Below, piece by piece: positions 4,576 to 8,269 of a stretch of DNA of 8,269 bases. The DNA is from Candidatus Moraniibacteriota bacterium. Its GTDB lineage: Bacteria; Patescibacteriota; Minisyncoccia; Moranbacterales; GCA-2747515. The notes under the pieces were generated by a model, which did no database searches, was not told the DNA's origin, and saw only the letters and a program-made list of their open reading frames with translations. The stretch lies in assembly GCA_027031945.1 (NCBI GenBank), contig JALVPE010000050.1, positions 5,711-13,979 on the forward strand. The letters run 5' to 3'. The translations under genes and the position numbers were made by a program. Each line of letters begins with the position of its first letter. Position 1 is the stretch's first letter.

Positions 4576-6376
4576 TTAAAGTATTGTTGATTACCGATGA
4601 CTGGTTACTAACATCAAATCCTCCATTATGTATATCTTCTCTAATTTCATCACTTACAATAGAATTTTGTGACATTTCCTTCAAAATTTTTTCTCGTCTA
4701 GTAGCATCTGCTAATTCTAATTGTCCAAACTGATTTGTCCAAAGTGGCGTTAGTACAAAATTTATTTCATCGTTTTCATCTATCATTACATTTATTAGCA
4801 TTCTTTCTCGCACATCATCATTAAAATATTGATCAAACACAAAATTGCCCAACGAATAAAATATTACTTTATTTTTATATATTTCGACAGGTTCAATAAC
4901 GTGAGGATGTGCTCCTATAATCAAATCAGCACCAGCATCAATCAATAAATGTGCTGTATCACGTTGCTTTTTGGTCATTTTTTTATTATATTCCTGTCCC
5001 CAATGTGGATAGACTACTGTAAAGTCACTGTTTTGCTTTGCTTGCTCTACTAATTCAATCGTTTTCTCTAATGATGGTGGTGCAAAATCATTATAAGCAA
5101 CAAATGCAATTTTTCTACCGCCCATATCTTTAAAAACTATATTTTCTGCATTTTCTTCAGGCACACCCACATAATCTATATCATTTTCTTCCAAAAATTC
5201 TTGGGTCTGTTTCAGGCCATCTCTACCAAAATTTAAAATATGATTATTACCAATCGAAACCATGTTTATTCTATTAATATCACAAAATTCTTTTGTATGC
5301 TCTTTACTAAATGTAAATTTAAAATGATTTGAATTATCCATAGACACATTGGATACTGAAATATTATCTGTGATAGGACCTTCTATATTAACCATATTTA
5401 TATCTTGTGCCCAAAAAATTCTATGAATCTTATCGGTAAAATATGAAACACTCAATCTCTGTACTGTTGTGCGTATAGTACGATCTAACATCACATCTCC
5501 ACCAAATAACATATTTGCTATTCGTTTTTGATTTTGATCTTTTTGCCCAAGTTTAAATTGTCCTGTTACATAACTAGTATTTTCTCCTATAAAAAAATTA
5601 TTATATACTTCTGAAGAACTACTATTTGCTAGTAATTCAAAATTCTCATACCCTTGTTTTTTAGAGAACTGCATAATCAAACGCAAGCCACCCAAGCAAT
5701 CTGTATCTAATGTGTGAACTTTGTCCAAATCAAAATTTTCTATTGCATCAATTGCGACTATATCATGAATACCGGAAATATCCGAAGTTAATTCATGTGA
5801 AAAATCACTTGATAATATAAGCAACGTATTACCTTCAACTTCATCCGATACCAAATAATCAGCAAGCTTATCAAGCCTATCATCACCAGTACCATCTTCA
5901 ATCATAAGTGGTAATACTTTTACATCTGGAAAATATTTATCTACAAAAGGAATTAAACCTTGTATACCATGTTCCTTTTTAAATGCATTATTATTTATAT
6001 ATGCATATTCTTTTTTATTTAATGTATTAGCTAATTCCATATCTATTACCACATTTTGAGAAATATTTTCATTTGCTACAATCAAATCTCCACCCTTAAC
6101 ATGAAAATGATTTGGACTAATTAATACAATTCTATCAATGGTTACACTTTCATTGTCTTTTGCAGTTTGTGCAAATAATTTCTCAATCAAATTTTTAGCA
6201 ACCAAATGATGTGGAGTAATAATACCAGATACTGGCATTTTAATTGTTATTAGATTTTCTTCTTTTTGATTAAAATATTGTTTTGGCTCATTGTTCTGTA
6301 ACATCTCACCCAAATACAAAAAAACTATACCACTAATCAACAATAAACTTACAATTATAACTATTATTTTTGTCAT
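4568..6376 (-). CDS. Membrane-anchored Memo-domain (AmmeMemoRadiSam B) - CapA-like fusion protein
   Basis: The 602-residue protein has three parts. A non-lipoprotein signal anchor lies at about 4-23. A Memo/AmmeMemoRadiSam-B domain (about 45-275) has T-P-H-H (54-57), S-P-N-H (87-90), E-H-G-I-Q-G (135-140), S-S-D-F-S-H-E (189-195) and T-D-C (225-227). These His and Cys positions correspond to the metal-site region of Memo proteins. A CapA/PgsA-type metallophosphatase-like domain (about 287-550) has G-G-D-V-M-L (292-297), N-I-E-G-P (330-334), G-N-N-H (376-379), H-W-G-Q-E (458-462), G-A-H-P-H (488-492) and G-N-F (510-512). CapA takes part in poly-gamma-glutamate capsule export or anchoring, and many bacterial CapA-domain proteins have no known substrate. 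No capB, capC or AMMECR1/radical-SAM partner lies nearby. Both domains keep their motifs, so both may be active outside the membrane. The last two residues come from the 7-bp array. Confidence 0.9.
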   Translation of the reverse strand: MTKIIVIIVSLLLISGIVFLYLGEMLQNNEPKQYFNQKEENLITIKMPVSGIITPHHLVAKNLIEKLFAQTAKDNESVTIDRIVLISPNHFHVKGGDLIVANENISQNVVIDMELANTLNKKEYAYINNNAFKKEHGIQGLIPFVDKYFPDVKVLPLMIEDGTGDDRLDKLADYLVSDEVEGNTLLILSSDFSHELTSDISGIHDIVAIDAIENFDLDKVHTLDTDCLGGLRLIMQFSKKQGYENFELLANSSSSEVYNNFFIGENTSYVTGQFKLGQKDQNQKRIANMLFGGDVMLDRTIRTTVQRLSVSYFTDKIHRIFWAQDINMVNIEGPITDNISVSNVSMDNSNHFKFTFSKEHTKEFCDINRINMVSIGNNHILNFGRDGLKQTQEFLEENDIDYVGVPEENAENIVFKDMGGRKIAFVAYNDFAPPSLEKTIELVEQAKQNSDFTVVYPHWGQEYNKKMTKKQRDTAHLLIDAGADLIIGAHPHVIEPVEIYKNKVIFYSLGNFVFDQYFNDDVRERMLINVMIDENDEINFVLTPLWTNQFGQLELADATRREKILKEMSQNSIVSDEIREDIHNGGFDVSNQSSVINNTLKL

Positions 6377-6394
6377 TTCGTCATAATTAAAAAT

Positions 6395-6400
6395 ATTATA
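6395..6400 (-). promoter_or_regulatory. Possible -10 box of the Memo-CapA gene
   Basis: A perfect TATAAT on the minus strand lies 18 bases before ATG 6376, just downstream of the hairpin at 6407-6436. No acceptable -35 stands 16-18 bases upstream, since that stretch falls in the hairpin loop, so the call rests on the -10 alone. Confidence 0.35.
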
Positions 6401-6406
6401 TACAAT

Positions 6407-6436
6407 AATAGGACAAGCCTTGAAACTCGTCCTATT
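6407..6436 (-). terminator. Hairpin between the large secreted-type protein gene and the Memo-CapA gene
   Basis: On the minus strand an 11-base arm (6426-6436) pairs with 6407-6417 around an 8-base loop. One pair is G-U in this strand's RNA but A-C in the other strand, so the fold is better in the direction of transcription. It starts 13 bases past the TAA at 6450. Only a loose A/T tract follows rather than a clean T-run, so termination may be incomplete. The core resembles scattered hairpin repeats in related genomes (recall only). Confidence 0.55.
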
Positions 6437-6449
6437 GTTTTAGATGCAT

Positions 6450-7832
6450 TTAATGAAGTAAGCCACCCCACTCTACAACTGTAAATCCCGTTCTCTCAGG
6501 TGCGTGCAAATATTGACTTTGGATTCTACGATATTTGTCTAAACCTTCATAATTCATCAATACTCGAATCACAGTATCTGGCTTTGGCTCAATAATAAGT
6601 GGTGCAGATCTATTAATAAATACTTTAGATAAAAAGGACACTTGATAATATGGTTTATTTTCTAATTCCATTTTTGGAATCCAAAATTCTTTAAAATCTA
6701 TAATTTCTTTTTCATTAAGTCCTAATCTTGTTAATGTGTCGTCAAAAAATTGTGATAACTCATCCTTATTTACTACAAACCCTTCTTTCATATTTGGTAA
6801 CAATTCATCACTATTCCCTTCCCAAAATAAATATGGATATTTTTTATTATTTGCATAATTTGTAATTACGCTATCTGTAGTTGCATGTACAAACCAACCA
6901 TTTTTACCATAATCTGGTTTTGTAACAGTAAATCCTTGCGTAGGATTAACCTGCACATGCACATCCATATCTTTTTCCGGATAAAGGTATATTACCGGTT
7001 TGCCACATTCCGCCGGAGAAATAAATTTCGTATTATAAAAAGTAAGAGTTCGTCCAAATGGATCTATCCAAAATATTTGCGGATGCTTTTTGAGCACATC
7101 TATTTCAGATTTTTTATTTCCACCCTCTGCCCAGTAAGTATTTTTATACCATTTTTCAAATTCTGAATTATTAATATCCTTATAACCATAAATTTTATCT
7201 CCGGTTGATAACGTACCGATTTGTACCAAGTCATCAGCAACATTAACTTGTCCAGTTACATCATATGCGTATCGTACAACACCACACCCCATTGGATATA
7301 ATTCATATTCTTCTTTATTTGATGTATTATCATTCCAAGTTATTGGTAACACAAAATTTCGTACATCTTTTTGCTCTTTAGACAAAAAAGGTAATCGCAA
7401 TACATATTGAATCATAGAACCATCTGGTGCTTTAACATAAAATGCATTTGTGTCAAACATTTGATATGTTTGAATTTCTTCCGGCGTCTTATTTTCTTTA
7501 TTTGTATAAATTGCATCAGCTTTCTTCCTGTTTGTAGTCCATATATCACCATATGATGAAGTTCCTACCTTTTGTAAAATATTGTAAGTATTATCTACAA
7601 AAAAGGTTGAGATAAAATATTTTTTATTTTGTAATACATAACCGTCAACATTCAATTCGTCTGGGAACGCTAGATCTTCTATAGTAATATTACCATTTAT
7701 TATACGTGTTTGAGATTCTCCACCAATATAATCTCTGAGTAAATCCATCTCCCAATCCTCAAATCGCTCAGTGCCTTTAAAAAAAATTACTTTATTTCCT
7801 TTAACAAGGATACGAAATCCATAGTCATCCAT
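6450..7832 (-). CDS. Hypothetical protein with conserved C-G-K-P-V-I-Y-L-Y-P-E domain; 5' end unresolved
   Basis: Counting from the first available ATG gives 460 residues, but the same frame stays open another 108 codons upstream (separate entry), so this Met is probably internal. Function is unknown. The C-terminal half has A-E-C-G-K-P-V-I-Y-L-Y-P-E-K (274-287), N-G-W-F-V-H-A-T (311-318), Y-P-Y-L-F-W-E-G (332-339), F-K-E-F-W-I-P-K-M (380-388) and a terminal G-F-T-V-V-E-W-G-G (449-457). From memory this motif set recurs in large uncharacterised Patescibacterial proteins and a few other phyla. The N-terminal half is rich in Tyr, Asn, Asp and Gly and looks like beta-structured extracytoplasmic protein. 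No membrane helix or signal peptide is visible in the region read, consistent with a missing N-terminus. The gene ends 73 bp before the Memo-CapA gene, separated by a hairpin. Confidence 0.78.
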   Translation of the reverse strand: MDDYGFRILVKGNKVIFFKGTERFEDWEMDLLRDYIGGESQTRIINGNITIEDLAFPDELNVDGYVLQNKKYFISTFFVDNTYNILQKVGTSSYGDIWTTNRKKADAIYTNKENKTPEEIQTYQMFDTNAFYVKAPDGSMIQYVLRLPFLSKEQKDVRNFVLPITWNDNTSNKEEYELYPMGCGVVRYAYDVTGQVNVADDLVQIGTLSTGDKIYGYKDINNSEFEKWYKNTYWAEGGNKKSEIDVLKKHPQIFWIDPFGRTLTFYNTKFISPAECGKPVIYLYPEKDMDVHVQVNPTQGFTVTKPDYGKNGWFVHATTDSVITNYANNKKYPYLFWEGNSDELLPNMKEGFVVNKDELSQFFDDTLTRLGLNEKEIIDFKEFWIPKMELENKPYYQVSFLSKVFINRSAPLIIEPKPDTVIRVLMNYEGLDKYRRIQSQYLHAPERTGFTVVEWGGLLH

Positions 7833-8156
7833 AAATGGACCTGAACACCCTGCATCACCCTTTACATTGTATATATCAAAACCGACATAATTACCAGAAA
7901 TTACTTTACCTGTTTTGTAATATATCGATTTTTCTTGAGTTTCACATTCTCCATCTCTATTTTTAAAATAGCCTAAGTCCCCAACATTTTGTGGCTCTTG
8001 CCATTGGATTTTACCTTTTGAAATGGTTGTCTCTACAACATCTTTTTGTAACTGTGCTACATTATTATCATTATTTAATTCTTTCGTCGTTGATATATCG
8101 TGTTGCGTGTTATTGTTAGATACTTTTTTCTTTTTATGAAAGTTTTGTTTATTTTG
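7833..8156 (-). other. In-frame upstream coding extension of the large protein gene, without a standard start codon
   Basis: Reading upstream from ATG 7832 in the same frame there are 108 sense codons before a TAA at 8157-8159. The peptide near the junction (G-D-A-G-C-S-G-P-F-M-D-D-Y-G-F-R) and further up (W-Q-E-P-Q-N-V-G-D-L-G-Y-F-K) has the same Gly/aromatic character as the downstream protein. It begins with a Lys/Asn-rich stretch (F-H-K-K-K-K-V-S-N-N-N-T). No ATG, GTG or TTG occurs in these codons. The gene is therefore either 5'-truncated or rearranged near 8157, joined by a frameshift to the frame ending at 8149, or started at a rare codon. If counted, the protein is at least 568 residues. 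Confidence 0.62.
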
Positions 8157-8268
8157 TTAACGAGGTATTCAGAGGCTGACTGCTAATAAATGTAACATCT
8201 GACGGTAAAAAACGATTATGGAATAAAGGAGATATAAATAAAGGAGCATCACTCAGATGTGACGAACA
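8149..8268 (-). CDS. Partial frame entering from the right edge, possible C-terminus or frameshifted N-terminal part
   Basis: A frame open from the window edge codes 39 residues and ends at TAA 8149-8151. It contains a five-residue repeat, P-L-F-I-S then P-L-F-H-N, from a 10-bp direct repeat at 8222-8231 and 8237-8246 with a 15-bp period. The other two minus frames are closed by several stops. I recognise no family. It overlaps the start of the extension of the large gene by eight bases in another frame. Skipping one base at the T of its stop would join the two frames. It may be the end of a separate gene, the displaced 5' part of the large gene, or chance. Confidence 0.35.
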   Translation of the reverse strand, partial: CSSHLSDAPLFISPLFHNRFLPSDVTFISSQPLNTSLTK

Positions 8269-8269
8269 G

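Noticed and set aside
6885..7166. Plus-strand frame opposite the large protein gene
   Set aside because: It overlaps the conserved motif region of the minus-strand protein and its own peptide shows no recognisable features.
28..7832. Alternative genetic code (TGA as Gly or Trp)
   Set aside because: No recognised gene ends in TGA, which drew attention, but conserved Trp and Gly positions use normal codons and all frames are complete with TAA/TAG, so AT bias explains it.
1..8269. CRISPR array, tRNA, rRNA or transposase gene
   Set aside because: No regularly spaced repeats, no cloverleaf or rRNA-like sequence, and no transposase motifs were found on either strand.

Overview
The window is AT-rich bacterial DNA in which every supported gene lies on the minus strand. 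The gene content points to a member of the Patescibacteria (Candidate Phyla Radiation). The pointers are a compact FtsB-like protein with a W-x-N-Y-F-F tail, a stand-alone SerRS with a variant motif 3, an N-terminal Memo domain joined to a CapA-like domain, a large secreted-type protein with a C-G-K-P-V-I-Y-L-Y-P-E motif, and short hairpin repeats of the kind served by REP-associated transposases. This placement is an inference from recalled families. Conserved Trp codons are TGG, and TGA is not needed as a sense codon, so the standard bacterial code fits.

Layout, read in the direction of transcription (right to left). At the right edge (8149-8269) an incomplete frame enters from outside. A large protein of unknown function follows (6450-7832), and its coding frame clearly continues upstream to about 8156 without a standard start codon. 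A hairpin separates it from the Memo-CapA fusion gene (4568-6376), whose stop codon lies inside a degenerate 7-bp tandem array (4513-4575). Next is a prohibitin-type SPFH membrane protein (3350-4390). A near-ideal sigma-70 promoter (3294-3323) then drives a two-gene unit: a degenerate Nudix-like protein (2676-3233) and a 156-residue protein of unknown function (2155-2625). Each of these two genes is followed by an identical 35-bp hairpin repeat. serS (657-1985) comes next, with a perfect 28-bp palindrome in its leader. Last is a probable leaderless unit: a 39-codon membrane peptide (416-535) four bases upstream of the FtsB/DivIC-like gene (28-411).

Functionally the window mixes housekeeping (tRNA charging, septum formation) with envelope functions (SPFH scaffold, membrane-anchored CapA-like domain, the large secreted-type protein). 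No toxin-antitoxin, phage defence, CRISPR, rRNA or tRNA gene was found. The main points of interest are three unrelated classes of short repeat at gene borders, the promoter architecture of the ftsB unit, the Memo-CapA fusion, the Nudix-like protein that resembles an uncharacterised mainly eukaryotic family, and the missing 5' end of the large protein gene.
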